A DNA stretch of 64,000 nt from Frigidibacter mobilis (GCF_001620265.1 NZ_CP012661.1:310001-374000), one strand, 5' to 3'. Counted from the first letter of the stretch, positions 28,106 to 39,287 are shown. Numbers and translations: made by a program. The notes: generated from the letters alone by a model not told the origin.

Positions 28106-28444
28106 GTGAAACTCATCATTGCAGCAATCAAGCCGTTCAAGCTCGAGGAGGTGCGCGAGGCGCTCACCGCCATCGGCGTGCGCGGCATGATGGTTACCGA
28201 GGTCAAGGGCTTCGGCTCGCAATCCGGTCACACCGAGATCTACCGCGGCGCCGAATATGCCGTGAACTTCGTGCCGAAGGTCAAGCTGGAGATCGTGGTC
28301 AGCGATGCCCTGGCCGATCTGGTCGTCGACACGATCCAGAAGACGGCCAAGACCGACAAGATCGGTGACGGCAAGATTTTTGTGCTCGACGTGGCGCAGG
28401 CCGTGCGCGTCCGCACCGGCGAACTCAACGACGACGCGCTCTGA
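28106..28444 (+). CDS. glnK: nitrogen regulatory protein PII (GlnK type)
   Basis: PII senses 2-oxoglutarate and ATP/ADP and, when not uridylylated, blocks AmtB. The 112-residue protein starts at GTG 28106 (MKLIIAAIKPFKLEEVREAL). It keeps the uridylylation site Tyr51 in HTEIYRGAEY and the nucleotide-binding KTDKIGDGKIFV. The T-loop reads GSQSGHTE rather than GRQKGHTE, a form seen in GlnK-type proteins next to amtB. It precedes amtB by 27 bp, the classical glnK-amtB operon. A GGAAGGGAAA ribosome-binding region precedes the start. Confidence 0.96.
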   Translation: MKLIIAAIKPFKLEEVREALTAIGVRGMMVTEVKGFGSQSGHTEIYRGAEYAVNFVPKVKLEIVVSDALADLVVDTIQKTAKTDKIGDGKIFVLDVAQAVRVRTGELNDDAL

Positions 28445-28471
28445 GAGCCAGGGAACAGGGGAAGTAGCAAG

Positions 28472-29857
<1,386 letters not shown>

Positions 29858-29865
29858 TGCCCTTG

Positions 29866-29965
29866 TGCCAGCCCGGCCTTGCGCCGGGCCGGCCACCTCC
29901 TCCCGCGCGGCATCTCCTCCCGCTGCGCGTTTCCTGAAGGCGGGGTTTCGGCCCCGCCTTTTTTC
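29866..29965 (+). ncRNA. candidate 3'-UTR small RNA with CUCCUCCC anti-Shine-Dalgarno loop
   Basis: Directly after the amtB stop, hairpin 1 (GCCCGGC 29871-29877 with GCCGGGC 29883-29889) is followed by CTCCTCCCGC in a linker (29897-29906). Hairpin 2 has an 8-bp stem (CGCGCGGC 29904-29911 with GCTGCGCG 29922-29929, one G-U pair), whose 10-nt loop ATCTCCTCCC repeats the motif. A strong terminator closes the segment. Loops with CUCCUCCC are the hallmark of the alphaproteobacterial cuckoo/CcsR/alpha-r14 type sRNAs. That this segment is made as a separate RNA is inference. Confidence 0.45.
29937..29965 (+). terminator. rho-independent terminator of glnK-amtB
   Basis: AAGGCGGGG and CCCCGCCTT form a perfect stem around TTTCGG, followed by four further T residues. 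Confidence 0.93.
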
Positions 29966-29984
29966 GTGGCTGCAGCGGCAACGG

Positions 29985-30010
29985 AAAAGGGCCACCCCGG
30001 AGGGTGGCCC
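29985..30010 (-). terminator. rho-independent terminator of the aminotransferase gene
   Basis: GGGCCACCC and GGGTGGCCC pair around a 4-nt loop. On the minus strand the stem is followed by TTTTCC. It lies about 35 bases downstream of the stop at 30045. Confidence 0.85.
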
Positions 30011-30044
30011 CTTGTGACTCGCCGTGGTCGGGTCAGGGCCGGCG

Positions 30045-31228
30045 TCAGATCCCGCAGTCGAGGATCGCCTGTGCCAGCACCGGCACTGTCCGGGCGTTCA
30101 GCCCGGCGATGTTCAGCCGGCTGTCGCCGACCATGTAGATCGCGTGCTCGGCCCGCAGCCGCTCCACCTGCTCGGGGCTGGCGCCAAGGCGCGAGAACAT
30201 GCCGCGGTGCTGCGCGAGAAAGCCGAACCGGTCAGAGCCGGAGCGGTCGCGCAACTCGCGCGCCAGATCCTCGCGCAGGCCCAGCATGGTCATCCGCACC
30301 TCTTCCAGCTCGGCCTCCCATTCTGCCCGCAGCGCCGGATCGCCGAGGATCATCGTCACCAGCCGCGCGCCGTGATCGGGCGGGAAGCTGTAGTTCTGGC
30401 GGTTGAGGAAAGCGAGCGTGCCCTGGGTCAGCTCGCGCACCGCCGTGTCCGGGGCCAGCGCCAGCAGCACGCCGGTGCGTTCGCGGTAGATGCCGAAGTT
30501 CTTGCTGCAGGAGGCGGCGATCAGCACCTCGGGCAGGCGCGAGGCGATCAGCCGCGTGCCCGCCGCATCCGCTTCCAGCCCGTCGCCGAAGCCCTGATAG
30601 GCCAGGTCGATCAGCGGGATCGCCCCGGTCCGTTCCAGCACGGCGGCGACCTCGGCCCATTCCGGCAGCGTCAGGTTGGCGCCGGTCGGGTTGTGGCAGC
30701 AACCATGCAGCAGCACCACGTCGCCGGGGGCGGCGTGGCCCAGATCCTCGAGCATCGCGGCAAAGGACACGCCGCGCGTCTCGGCGTCGAAATAGCGGTA
30801 GGTGGCCTGCTTCATCCCAGATAGGAGATGATGGACGGGTGGTTCGGCCAGGTCGGGTCCGACAGCCAGACCGTCGCCTCGGGGTTCGCCAGCCGGATCA
30901 GCTCCAGCGCCTGCCGGATCGCGCCGGTGCCGCCGACGGTGGCCGCCGCCGCCAGCCGCTCGCCCGGATAGTCCGGCCCCAGGATCAGCCCGGCCATCGC
31001 CGCGCCAAAGGCCGGGTCGCCGGACAGCGCGACATAGGTCTTGGTGGTCTCGGCCTGCCAGAGCAGCTGTTCGGCCGCCTTCACCGCGCGCATCACCGGC
31101 GTCAGGCCGGTCGCGTCCTTGTAGACGCCGACGCCAAGGTCGATCTTGCCCGCGCGCCCGTCGGCCTTGAACTGGCCCATCAGCATCAGGATCTTGTCCG
31201 CCGCCTGCGGTTTGAGGTTCTGCAGCAT
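30045..31228 (-). CDS. aspartate/aromatic aminotransferase (one frameshift)
   Basis: This is a class I PLP aminotransferase of the AspC/TyrB family, moving amino groups between aspartate or aromatic amino acids and 2-oxoglutarate. The N-terminal part (MLQNLKPQAADKI to HPSIISYLG) and the C-terminal part (MKQATYRYFDAETRG to the end) are in adjacent frames. One extra base in the run opposite 30816-30818 joins them as SYLGMKQATYRYFD. Restored length is about 394 residues. HGCCHNPTGAN and the PLP lysine in ASCSKNFGIYRERTG are intact. The start is ATG 31228. It lies 4 bp after sseA on the same strand. Confidence 0.93.
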
Positions 31229-31232
31229 CCGT

Positions 31233-32078
31233 TTATCCCTTCGCCACCCGCAGGTCGCCATACATGCCCCATTCGGCCCAGGAGCCATCATAGAGCGCGT
31301 GGTCGCGGTGCCCGATCCGCTCCAGCGCCAGGTTGAGGATCGCCGCAGACACGCCCGAGCCGCAGGAGGTGATCGCCGGCTTCTGCAGATCGACCCCTGC
31401 CGCGATGAACTCGGCCTTCAGCGCCTCGGGCGCCTTCATGGTGCCGTCGGCATTCATCAGCCGGCCGAAGGGCAGGTTTTTGGAGTTGGGGATATGCCCC
31501 GGCCGCAGCCCGGGCCGCGGTTCGGGTTCCTCGCCGCGGAAGCGGCCTTCGCTTCGGGCGTCGATGATTTCCCAGTCGCCCAGCTTCGAGGCGGCGGCGA
31601 CTTGCGTGACATCCTTCACCAGCTGCGCCTGGCGCTGCACGGTCATGTGCCGGTCGCGCACGAAGGGCGGCAGATCCTCGATCATCCGGCCCTCGGCCCG
31701 CCATTTCGGCAACCCGCCATCCAGCACCGCGACATCCATCTTGCCCATCAGCCGGAAGGTCCACCACACCCGCGGCGCCGAGAAGATGCCGAAGCCGTCA
31801 TAGACCACCACCTGATGCCCGTCGCCGATGCCCATCGCGCGCATCCGGCTCATGAATTTCTCCACCGGCGGGAACATGTGCGGCAGCTCCGACCGCTGGT
31901 CGGCGATCTCGTCGATGTCGAAGAACCGCGCGCCGGGGATATGGCCTTCCTCGAACTCGGCCTTGGGACCGCGCGCCATCGCGGGCAGATACCACGAGGC
32001 ATCGAGGATGCGCAGGTCCGGGTCGCGCAGATGCGCGTCGAGCCAGTCGGTGGATACCAGCGTCTTCGGATCGTCCAT
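31233..32078 (-). CDS. sseA: 3-mercaptopyruvate sulfurtransferase
   Basis: A two-domain rhodanese of 281 residues. The first domain is non-catalytic (TDWLDAHLRDPDLRILDASW). The second ends in the active-site loop with Cys near residue 242 in TSCGSGVSAAI, the form typical of mercaptopyruvate rather than thiosulfate sulfurtransferases. FDGFGIFSAPRVWW-like and HIPGARFFDIDEIAD landmarks of the family are present. It lies just upstream of the aminotransferase on the same strand; together they could handle cysteine-derived mercaptopyruvate (inference). Cytoplasmic. Confidence 0.94.
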   Translation of the reverse strand: MDDPKTLVSTDWLDAHLRDPDLRILDASWYLPAMARGPKAEFEEGHIPGARFFDIDEIADQRSELPHMFPPVEKFMSRMRAMGIGDGHQVVVYDGFGIFSAPRVWWTFRLMGKMDVAVLDGGLPKWRAEGRMIEDLPPFVRDRHMTVQRQAQLVKDVTQVAAASKLGDWEIIDARSEGRFRGEEPEPRPGLRPGHIPNSKNLPFGRLMNADGTMKAPEALKAEFIAAGVDLQKPAITSCGSGVSAAILNLALERIGHRDHALYDGSWAEWGMYGDLRVAKG

Positions 32079-32157
32079 GCCTTGCCCTTCCCGTCGTTTT
32101 GCCTGTCTGCCCGTCTATCGCGGGAGGGCTTGCCGGGCAAGCGGGCAAGGGCGGGGC

Positions 32158-32790
32158 TCAGCGCCCGGTGCGGGTGGTGGCGGCCATGCTGCCGCGCCGT
32201 GCCATCATGTGCCACCAGCGCGCCAGGGCCGGGCGCGCCGCCAGCAGCGCCGCGCCTTCGGGCGCGCTGGCGAAGGCGGCGATCATCGGCGCCAGATGCA
32301 GGTCTGCCAGCGACAGCGGCCCGCCGGCAAGCTGCAGCCCTTCGGCGGCGATCGCCTCCAGCGCGTCCAGCACCGGCCCGGCGGCGGCAAGCCCTGCCGC
32401 GACCTCCGCCGCGTCGGGCTCCAGGCCTTCGAAGGGGCGGAACACAAGCTGGGCATAGACCTGCCGCACCAGCGGCCAATAGGCATGGGCATCGGCAATG
32501 CCGATCACCTGCGTCATCCGTGCCGCGGCGCGCGGATCCACCGGCACCAGCGCCGGGCCGGGAAAGCCGGCATCGACATAGCGCAGGATTGCGGCGGTCT
32601 CGTAGAGGACAAAGCCGTCATGCTCCAGCACCGGCACGCGCCCGAACGGGTTCAGCGCCAGCAGATCGGCAGGGGGTGGGTCCGCGAACGGATCGGCCTC
32701 GGCCAGCTCATGCGCGACGCCCTTCTCGATCAGGGCCAGCCGGGCGATCCTTGTGTAGATGCTGTAGCGATATCCGGTCAGCCGGATCAC
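32158..32790 (-). CDS. glutathione S-transferase family protein
   Basis: The 210-residue protein has a thioredoxin-like N-terminal domain ([20 protein letters not shown]) with the glutathione-binding segments [12 protein letters not shown] and [12 protein letters not shown], followed by an all-helical C-terminal domain ending in [12 protein letters not shown]. The substrate is unknown. The GTG start at 32790 overlaps the smpB stop, so it is translated from the smpB transcript. Confidence 0.92.
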   Translation of the reverse strand: MIRLTGYRYSIYTRIARLALIEKGVAHELAEADPFADPPPADLLALNPFGRVPVLEHDGFVLYETAAILRYVDAGFPGPALVPVDPRAAARMTQVIGIADAHAYWPLVRQVYAQLVFRPFEGLEPDAAEVAAGLAAAGPVLDALEAIAAEGLQLAGGPLSLADLHLAPMIAAFASAPEGAALLAARPALARWWHMMARRGSMAATTRTGR

Positions 32791-33263
32791 TGGTGTCCCT
32801 GCTTCATGATCCGCGACTTCTGCCGGTCCCAGTCGCGCTTGGCCTCGGTCGCGCGCTTGTCGGCCAGCTTCTTGCCCTTGGCGACGCCGATCTTCAGCTT
32901 GGCCATGCCCTTGTCGTTGAAATACATGACCAGCGGCACCAGGGTCATGCCCTCGCGCCCCACGGCCTGCCACAGCCGCGACAGCTCCTTGCGGCTGACC
33001 AGCAGCTTGCGCCGCCGTCGTTCCTCATGCCCGAAGACCCCGGCCTGCATATAGGGCGCGATATAGCTGTTGATTAGCCACAGCTCGCCGCCCTCGACGC
33101 TGGCATAGCTCTCGGCGATGTTCGACTGGCCCTTGCGCAGCGATTTCACCTCGGAGCCAAGCAGCATGATCCCGGCCTCGAGATCGCTCTCGATGGCATA
33201 ATCGAACCGCGCGCGGCGGTTCTCGGCGATGACTTTGGAATTCGGATCGTGTTTGACGGCCAT
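32787..33263 (-). CDS. smpB: SsrA-binding protein SmpB
   Basis: SmpB delivers tmRNA to stalled ribosomes. The 158-residue protein has the OB-fold landmarks [14 protein letters not shown] and [19 protein letters not shown], and the basic C-terminal tail ([15 protein letters not shown]) needed in the decoding centre. I chose ATG 33263 ([12 protein letters not shown]). The upstream dapA gene is on the same strand, 148 bp away, with a family A repeat between. The tmRNA gene itself is not in the window. Confidence 0.97.
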   Translation of the reverse strand: MAVKHDPNSKVIAENRRARFDYAIESDLEAGIMLLGSEVKSLRKGQSNIAESYASVEGGELWLINSYIAPYMQAGVFGHEERRRRKLLVSRKELSRLWQAVGREGMTLVPLVMYFNDKGMAKLKIGVAKGKKLADKRATEAKRDWDRQKSRIMKQGHQ

Positions 33264-33308
33264 GATCGGCCCGAGATAGGCGGTGAAGCCCAGTCTGTCC
33301 AGTGCCCC

Positions 33309-33411
33309 TTCCCGCTTCTTGCTGGCGCAAATATCCGCAGAGGGGTGCCGGGGAGGGGCGCGCCCCTCCCCGGCCGGGGGGCGGGGGCTGGCCCCCCGCA
33401 CCCCCCGGATG
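33309..33411 (+). repeat. intergenic repeat, family A with palindromic GC stretch
   Basis: TTCCCGCTTCTTGCTGG and GCGCAAATATCC (33309-33336) repeat the block at 20909. Two strong palindromes follow: GGGGAGGGGCGCGCCCCTCCCC around 33350-33372, and GGGGGGC/GCCCCCC around 33375-33401. It fills the gap between dapA and smpB. Confidence 0.75.
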
Positions 33412-34284
33412 TCAGATCAGCCCGGCATGGCGCATCGCCGCGTCGATGCGGGCGCGGGTCGCATCCAGCAGCCCGGTCAGCGGCAGCCGCACCTCCTCGC
33501 TGCACAGGCCCAGCTTCGACAGCGCGTATTTGGCGCCGACCAGCCCCGGCTCGATGAAGATCGCCTCGTGCAGCGGCATCAGCCGGTCCTGATACTCCAG
33601 CGCGCGCGCATAGTCCCCCGCCAGCGTCGCCGCCTGGAACTCGGCACAGAGCCGCGGCGCCACGTTGGCGGTGACGGAAATGCAGCCCACCCCGCCATGC
33701 GCGTTGAAGCCAAGCGCGGTTGCATCCTCGCCCGACAGCTGGATGAAGTCCGGCCCGCAGGTGATGCGCTGCTGGCTCACACGCTCCAGCTTGCCGGTCG
33801 CGTCCTTGACGCCGACGATGCGCGGCAGCCTGGCCAGCTCGCCCATCGTCTCGGGCGACATGTCCACCACCGACCGGCCGGGGATGTTGTAGATGATGAT
33901 CGGCAGGGCGCTGGCATCGTGCATCGCGGTGTAATGCGCGATCAGCCCGCGCTGCGTGGGCTTGTTGTAATAGGGTGTCACCACCAGCGCGGCATCGGCG
34001 CCCACCGCCTCGGCATGGCGGATCAGGCCGATGCCCTCGGCCGTGGAATTCGAACCGGCACCGGCGATCACCGGGACCCGGCCGGCGGCGGCTGCGACCA
34101 CCGCCTCGATCACCGCACCATGCTCTTCATGGCTCAGCGTCGGGCTCTCGCCGGTCGTGCCCACCGGCACGAGGCCGCTGGAGCCTTCGGCGACATGCCA
34201 TTCGACCAGCTTCTTGAGCGTGTCGAAGTCCACAGCGCCGTTCTTGAACGGCGTGACCAGGGCAGGGATGGACCCTTTGAACAT
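33412..34284 (-). CDS. dapA: 4-hydroxy-tetrahydrodipicolinate synthase
   Basis: DapA condenses pyruvate with aspartate semialdehyde in lysine and diaminopimelate synthesis. The 290-residue protein has [14 protein letters not shown] near the N-terminus, [11 protein letters not shown] with the catalytic tyrosine, the YNIPGRS motif, and the Schiff-base lysine near residue 160 in VGVKDATGK. Start ATG 34284. It is divergent from the lytic transglycosylase gene (163-bp gap); both serve peptidoglycan metabolism. Confidence 0.97.
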   Translation of the reverse strand: MFKGSIPALVTPFKNGAVDFDTLKKLVEWHVAEGSSGLVPVGTTGESPTLSHEEHGAVIEAVVAAAAGRVPVIAGAGSNSTAEGIGLIRHAEAVGADAALVVTPYYNKPTQRGLIAHYTAMHDASALPIIIYNIPGRSVVDMSPETMGELARLPRIVGVKDATGKLERVSQQRITCGPDFIQLSGEDATALGFNAHGGVGCISVTANVAPRLCAEFQAATLAGDYARALEYQDRLMPLHEAIFIEPGLVGAKYALSKLGLCSEEVRLPLTGLLDATRARIDAAMRHAGLI

Positions 34285-34447
34285 GACACGCTCCATATGG
34301 TTGGGCCGGGTCTGATACTGACTCGGCCGGGTGAGATCGCGGCGGAACCTAGCGATCTGCCGCGCACTTGCCAAGTTTGTGTGTTGTGGCTGGCACCATG
34401 CCCGGTAGGATTGTGTCAAACCAAGAAGCAGCAGCCAAAAAGTCCAG

Positions 34448-36549
34448 ATGATCCGCAGCGCCGTGACCCGCAGCCATGTTCTTGCCGCGACCCTGTCGCT
34501 TGGCCTTGCCGTGTCCGGGGCCGTGCCCGGGGCCGTGCCCGCGGTGCAGGCGCAGCAGCTGCCGCCGCCGCTTGCCCCGCGGGCCGGCGACATCGCACCG
34601 GCCCGCGCCGCCCTGCCGCCGCCCGCGGCGCCCCCATCCCCGGCGCTGGCGCTGGAAATTGCCCGCTCGGCCGAGGATCCGGCGGCCCTCGGGCAGGCGC
34701 TGATCGCCGCGGCGCAGGGCGACTGGCCGGTGGCGATGGGGCAGGCACGGCTGGCGGGGCCGGTCTCGTCGGACATCCTCGAATGGCAAAGGCTGCGCGC
34801 GGGCACCGGCAGTGCCACGTTCGCCGACTATGTCGCCTTCCTGGGCCGCCGCCCCGACTGGCCGGGCCTGCCGCTGCTGCGCAAGCAGGCCGAGGGCACG
34901 ATCCTGGAGGGCGAGTCGGCCGAGGCCGTCATTGCCTTCTTCGCCGCCGGCGCGCCGCAGACCGGCACCGGCAGCCTGGCACTGATGGCGGCGCTGACCG
35001 AGGCGGGCCGCGCGCCCGAGGCCGAGGCCGAGGCGGTGCGCGCCTGGCGCGAGATGTCGCTGACCGAAGAGGAGCAGGCAGCGCTGCTGGCCCGCGCCGG
35101 CTCCGTGCTGGCGGATCATCACGGCGGGCGGCTGGCGGCGGCGCTGGATGCGGGGCGGCTGGCCGAGGCGGGGCAGATGCTGGCGCTGGTCACCCCCGGC
35201 AGCCGCGCGGTGGCCGAGGCGCGCATCGCGCTGCAGGCCGCAGCCCGGGCGTCGATGCGCTGATCGCCGCGGTTCCCGCGCATATGGCCGCCTCGCCGGG
35301 GCTGGCGAAGGACCGTTTCCGCTGGCGGATCTCGCGCAACCTCTATGACGAGGCGGCGGACCTGCTGCTGGAGCGTTCGGCCAGCGCCGAAGCGCTTGGC
35401 GCGCCGCAGGGCTGGGCCGGCTGGCGTGCGACGCTGGCGCGGCGCGAGATGCGTGTCGGGGACCCGGCCCGCGCCTACCGCATCGCCTCGACCCACCACC
35501 TGACCAGCGGCAGCAGTTATGCCGATCTGGAATGGCTGGCGGGCTATATCGCGCTGCGCAAGCTGGACGATCCGGAAACCGCGCTGATGCATTTCGCGCG
35601 GTTCCGCATGGCAGTGGCCGGCCCGATCAGCCTCGGCCGCGCCGGGTACTGGCAAGGCCGCGCCTATGACGAGCTGGGCCGTGAGGAAGAGGCACGTGCC
35701 GCCTACACCTTCGCGGCGCAGTATCAGACCGGGTTTTACGGCTTGCTGGCGGCAGAGCGGCTGGGCCTGCCGCTGGACCCCGCGCTGGCGGGGCGCGAGG
35801 AGTATCCGGGGCTGGAGGGCGCGGCCTTTGCCGCCACTTCGGTCTTCGAGGCGGCCGAGCTGCTCTATGCCGCGGGCGAGAGCGGTCTGGGCGAGCGGTT
35901 CTTGCTGCATCTGGCGGAAAGCCTTGGCCCGGCGGATCTGCAGCGGCTGGCGGGCCACGCGCTGCGCCATCAGCGCCCGCATCTGGCGCTGATGGTGGCC
36001 AAGACCGCCGCCGGGCAGGGGCTGGTGCTGCCCGCCGCCTATTTCCCGCTGAACGGTCTGGAGAAGATGGACCTGCCGGTGGCCCCGGAACTGGCGCTGT
36101 CGATCGCCCGGCGCGAAAGCGAGTTCGACATCGGCGTGGTCAGCCATGCCGGTGCGCTTGGCCTGATGCAGGTGATGCCGGGCACCGCGAAGATGATGGC
36201 CGAGGCGACGGGGCAGCCCTATGCGCTGGGGCGGCTGACATCGGACTGGCGCTACAACGCCTCGCTTGGCGCCGCCTATCTGGCGAAGCTGACCGAGGAG
36301 TTCGGCCCCGCCGCAGCGCTGGTCGCTGCGGGCTACAATGCCGGGCCGGGCCGCCCGCGGCAGTGGATCCGCGATCTGGGCGACCCGCGCGCGCCCGGGG
36401 TCGATGTGGTGGACTGGATCGAGGCGATCCCGTTCACCGAGACGCAGAACTACGTGATGCGGGTGGCGGAAAGCCTGCCGATCTACCGCGCGCGTCTGAC
36501 GGGCGAGGCGGGGCCGATCCGGATCACCAGGGATCTGACGGGGCGGTAG
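34448..36549 (+). CDS. soluble lytic murein transglycosylase (one frameshift)
   Basis: This cleaves peptidoglycan glycan strands in the periplasm. It has a signal peptide (cleavage near AVQA), a long alpha-superhelical region and a C-terminal SLT domain. The catalytic Glu lies near residue 555 in ARRESEFD, followed by [14 protein letters not shown] and [11 protein letters not shown]. The frame breaks between about 35235 and 35250. One added base joins the first 270 residues to [15 protein letters not shown] and gives about 700 residues, the usual Slt length. Start ATG 34448. Confidence 0.92.
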
Positions 36550-37425
36550 TCAGACCGCCGCGCCCTTCTTGCGGGCGCGCCACAGCGTGAAGAGGCCCGC
36601 CCCCACCACGATCACCGCGCCAAGCGCCACATTGGCGCGCAGGGTTTCGCCGAACAGCGTCAGCCCCAGCAGGGTGATGAATACCAGCTGCAGATAGGCG
36701 AAGGGCTGGATCGCGCTGGCCTCGGCCACCTCATAGGCGCGGATCAGCAGCCAGTGCGCCCCCGCCGCGGTCAGGCACAGGCAGCCCATCCAGCCCCAGT
36801 CGGCCAGCGTCATCGGTTCCCAGAACCAGATGCCGACCAAGGTCATGATGACCGCGCCCGACACACCCGTCCAGAAGAAGCTGACCGAGGCGGCGTCGCT
36901 GCGCGAGACATAGCGGGTGAGCAGGCCGTAGAGCGCGAACATGAAGGCCGAGACCAGCGGGATCAGCGCGGCGGGCGAGAACACCGCAACCCCGGGCTGC
37001 AGGATCACCAGCATCCCGGCAAAGCCGATGCCGATCGCCGTCCAGCGCCGCCAGCCGACCTTTTCCCCCAGCACCGGGCCGGAGAGCGCCGCCACCAGCA
37101 GCGGATAACAGGTGAAGACCGCGTGGCTTTCCACCAGCCCCAGCACGATGAAGGCCTGCACCATCACGCAGACCTCGGCCGCCAGCAGCAGCCCGCGGAA
37201 GATCTGCACGCGGGGATGCGCGCTGCGCACGGCGGCACGCAGGCCCCCCGGCGCCCGCGACGCCACCGCCATCACGAAGGCGGCGAAGAACCAGTAGCGG
37301 ATCATCACCACCATGTAGATGTTGTATTCGGCGGCAAGGTGGCGTGAGATCCCGTCCTGCACCGAAAACACGAAGGTGGCGCCGACCATCAGCCAGATGC
37401 CGAGGCGGGTGTTCTGATCGGTCAT
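36550..37425 (-). CDS. EamA/DMT-family transporter
   Basis: The 291-residue protein has ten predicted transmembrane helices in two EamA repeats (LGIWLMVGATFVFSVQDGISR in the first, LIPLVSAFMFALYGLLTRY in the second) and a basic C-terminus (WRARKKGAAV). Members export metabolites or amino acids; the substrate is not predictable. Its start overlaps the mnmD stop region by a few bases, so the two are probably cotranscribed. Inner membrane. Confidence 0.9.
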   Translation of the reverse strand: MTDQNTRLGIWLMVGATFVFSVQDGISRHLAAEYNIYMVVMIRYWFFAAFVMAVASRAPGGLRAAVRSAHPRVQIFRGLLLAAEVCVMVQAFIVLGLVESHAVFTCYPLLVAALSGPVLGEKVGWRRWTAIGIGFAGMLVILQPGVAVFSPAALIPLVSAFMFALYGLLTRYVSRSDAASVSFFWTGVSGAVIMTLVGIWFWEPMTLADWGWMGCLCLTAAGAHWLLIRAYEVAEASAIQPFAYLQLVFITLLGLTLFGETLRANVALGAVIVVGAGLFTLWRARKKGAAV

Positions 37426-38126
37426 GTTGCCTCGCTGGGGGCCGCAGGGATGGAGGGGCGCAGCACGCCAACGCTCATGTGCCGCTTATGGCCGTGGCCC
37501 GGGCGGCGTTCAACCGCAAAGCCGGCTGCCTCCAGCCCGCGGCGCACGAAGCCGGCGGCGGTATAGGTGGCGAAGGTTCCGCCCGGTGCGGTGTGGCGGG
37601 CGACCTCGGCCATCAGCGGCTCGCCCCACAGCTCGGGGTTCTTGGCGGGCGAGAAGCCGTCGAGGAACCAGGCATCCGCGCGGCCCTCCCATGCGGGCAG
37701 GGCGGTGCGGGCATCGGCGATGAGGACCTCGACGCGGATGGAGCCGAGATTGAAGCGCCGCTGCCCCGCCTCCCACGCCGCCAGGAACGGCTCTGCCACC
37801 GCACGCGCCTCGGGGAAGGCATCCAGCGCGCGGGCGATGTCGGCGGCGGGCAGGGGGAAGGCCTCGAAGCTGGTATAGTGCAGCGGGCCGGGCTGGCCCT
37901 GGTGGGCGATCAGCGTCGCCATCAGGTTCAGTCCGGTGCCGAAGCCAAGCTCGGCGATGCGGAAGTCGGGGGCGAAGCGCGCAGGCAGCCCGTTGCCTGC
38001 CAGAAACACATGCCGGGTTTCCGCCAGGCCGTTGCCAAGGCTGAAATAGGGATCGTCGAAGCGCTCCGACACCGGCAGGGTCCCGTCCCGCCATTGCACG
38101 CCGCCGCTCTGGTTCTTGACGGTCAT
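37422..38126 (-). CDS. mnmD: tRNA (mnm5s2U34) methyltransferase MnmD
   Basis: The 234-residue protein is the DUF752 methyltransferase, equivalent to the N-terminal half of E. coli MnmC, which makes the last methylation of mnm5s2U34 in tRNA. Seen motifs: FDDPYFSLGNGLAETRHVFL, the SAM site AELGFGTGLNLMAT, and WFLDGFSPAKNPELW. Here it is a stand-alone gene with start ATG 38126. An FAD-dependent oxidase resembling the other half of MnmC is encoded divergently next to it. The family fit is strong; the exact modification was not tested. Confidence 0.92.
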   Translation of the reverse strand: MTVKNQSGGVQWRDGTLPVSERFDDPYFSLGNGLAETRHVFLAGNGLPARFAPDFRIAELGFGTGLNLMATLIAHQGQPGPLHYTSFEAFPLPAADIARALDAFPEARAVAEPFLAAWEAGQRRFNLGSIRVEVLIADARTALPAWEGRADAWFLDGFSPAKNPELWGEPLMAEVARHTAPGGTFATYTAAGFVRRGLEAAGFAVERRPGHGHKRHMSVGVLRPSIPAAPSEAT

Positions 38127-38191
38127 CTGCCCTAGTCCTGTTCGCGGCGATCTTGACGAAGCCGCTCTGGAAGTTCAATCGGGGAAGTTCA

Positions 38192-39247
38192 ATGGCAGAG
38201 GCAAGGCCGGACGTAACGGTGCATGGCGCAGGCATCTTCGGGCTGGCGACGGCCTGGGAATGCACCCGGCGCGGGGCAAGGGTGCGGGTGATCGAGGCGG
38301 CGCGGATCGGCGCGGGCTCGTCGGGTGGCCTCGTCGGCGCGCTGGCCCCGCATGTGCCCGAACAGTGGAACCCGAAGAAGGCATTCCAGCTGGAAGCGCT
38401 GCTGATGGCCGAAGCGTTCTGGGCCGAGGTCGCGGCGGCGGGCGGCGTGGATCCGGGCTATGCGCGCACCGGGCGGTTGCAGCCGCTGGCGGATGCGGCG
38501 GCGGTGGAACTGGCCCGGGCCCGCGCCAGGGGGGCCGAGGCGCTGTGGCAGGGCCGGGCGGAGTGGCGGGTGATCCCGGCAAAGGCCGATGGCTGGACGC
38601 CGGCTGCGGCCTCTGGCTTCGTGGTGCACGACACGCTGACGGCGCGGATGGCGCCGCGGCGGGCTGCGGCAGCGCTGGCGGCGGCGATCCGCGCGCGGGG
38701 CGGCGAGATCGTGGAAGGCGGCGGGGCTGAACCCGCGGGCCTGCAGATCTGGGCCACAGGCGCGGCGGGGCTGGCGGCACTGTCGGCCCATCTGGGGCGC
38801 ACGGTCGGGGCGCCGGTCAAGGGCCAGTCGGCGCTGCTGCGCCCGGCGCTCGATGTGCGCGACCTGCCGCAGATCTTCGTGGAGGGCCTGCATATCGTGC
38901 CCCATGCCGATGGCAGCGTGGCCACCGGCTCCACCTCGGAGCGTGAGTTCGAGGCACCGGACAGCGTGGATGCGCAGCTTGAGGCGCTGATCGACAAGGT
39001 CCGCGCGCGGTGCCCGGCGCTGGCGGCGGCGCCGGTGGTGGAGCGGTGGTCCGGCGCGCGCCCCCGCGCCCGGACCCGCGCGCCGATGCTGGGAGCCTGG
39101 CCGGGTCGGCCGGGACATTTCGTCGCCAATGGTGGCTTCAAGATCGGCTTCGGCATCGCCCCCAAGGTGGCCGAGGCGATGGCAGATCTGGTGCTGGAGG
39201 GCCGCGACGGCATCCCGGACGGGTTCCGGGTGGAGGACAGCCTGTGA
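38192..39247 (+). CDS. FAD-dependent oxidoreductase (DAO family, MnmC C-terminal-like)
   Basis: The 351-residue protein is a glycine-oxidase/D-amino-acid-oxidase fold enzyme: the FAD-binding GAGIFGLATAWECTRRG near the N-terminus, GSSGGLVGALAPHVPEQWN, and the C-terminal FAD contact HFVANGGFKIGFGIAPK. The ATG at 38192 has GGGGAAG upstream; a longer frame from 38153 is less likely. Because it sits head-to-head with mnmD, it may supply the oxidase half of MnmC (removing the carboxymethyl group from cmnm5s2U34). A general amino-acid oxidase is the alternative. Confidence 0.82.
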   Translation: MAEARPDVTVHGAGIFGLATAWECTRRGARVRVIEAARIGAGSSGGLVGALAPHVPEQWNPKKAFQLEALLMAEAFWAEVAAAGGVDPGYARTGRLQPLADAAAVELARARARGAEALWQGRAEWRVIPAKADGWTPAAASGFVVHDTLTARMAPRRAAAALAAAIRARGGEIVEGGGAEPAGLQIWATGAAGLAALSAHLGRTVGAPVKGQSALLRPALDVRDLPQIFVEGLHIVPHADGSVATGSTSEREFEAPDSVDAQLEALIDKVRARCPALAAAPVVERWSGARPRARTRAPMLGAWPGRPGHFVANGGFKIGFGIAPKVAEAMADLVLEGRDGIPDGFRVEDSL

Positions 39248-39287
39248 GCTGGCCAGCTCTTATCCGCGACTTCCTTTTCTTCGCCCG

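Noticed and set aside
29985..30010. A second small RNA next to the amtB 3' UTR
   Set aside because: The hairpin is oriented as the terminator of the minus-strand aminotransferase gene, and there is no room for another transcript start.
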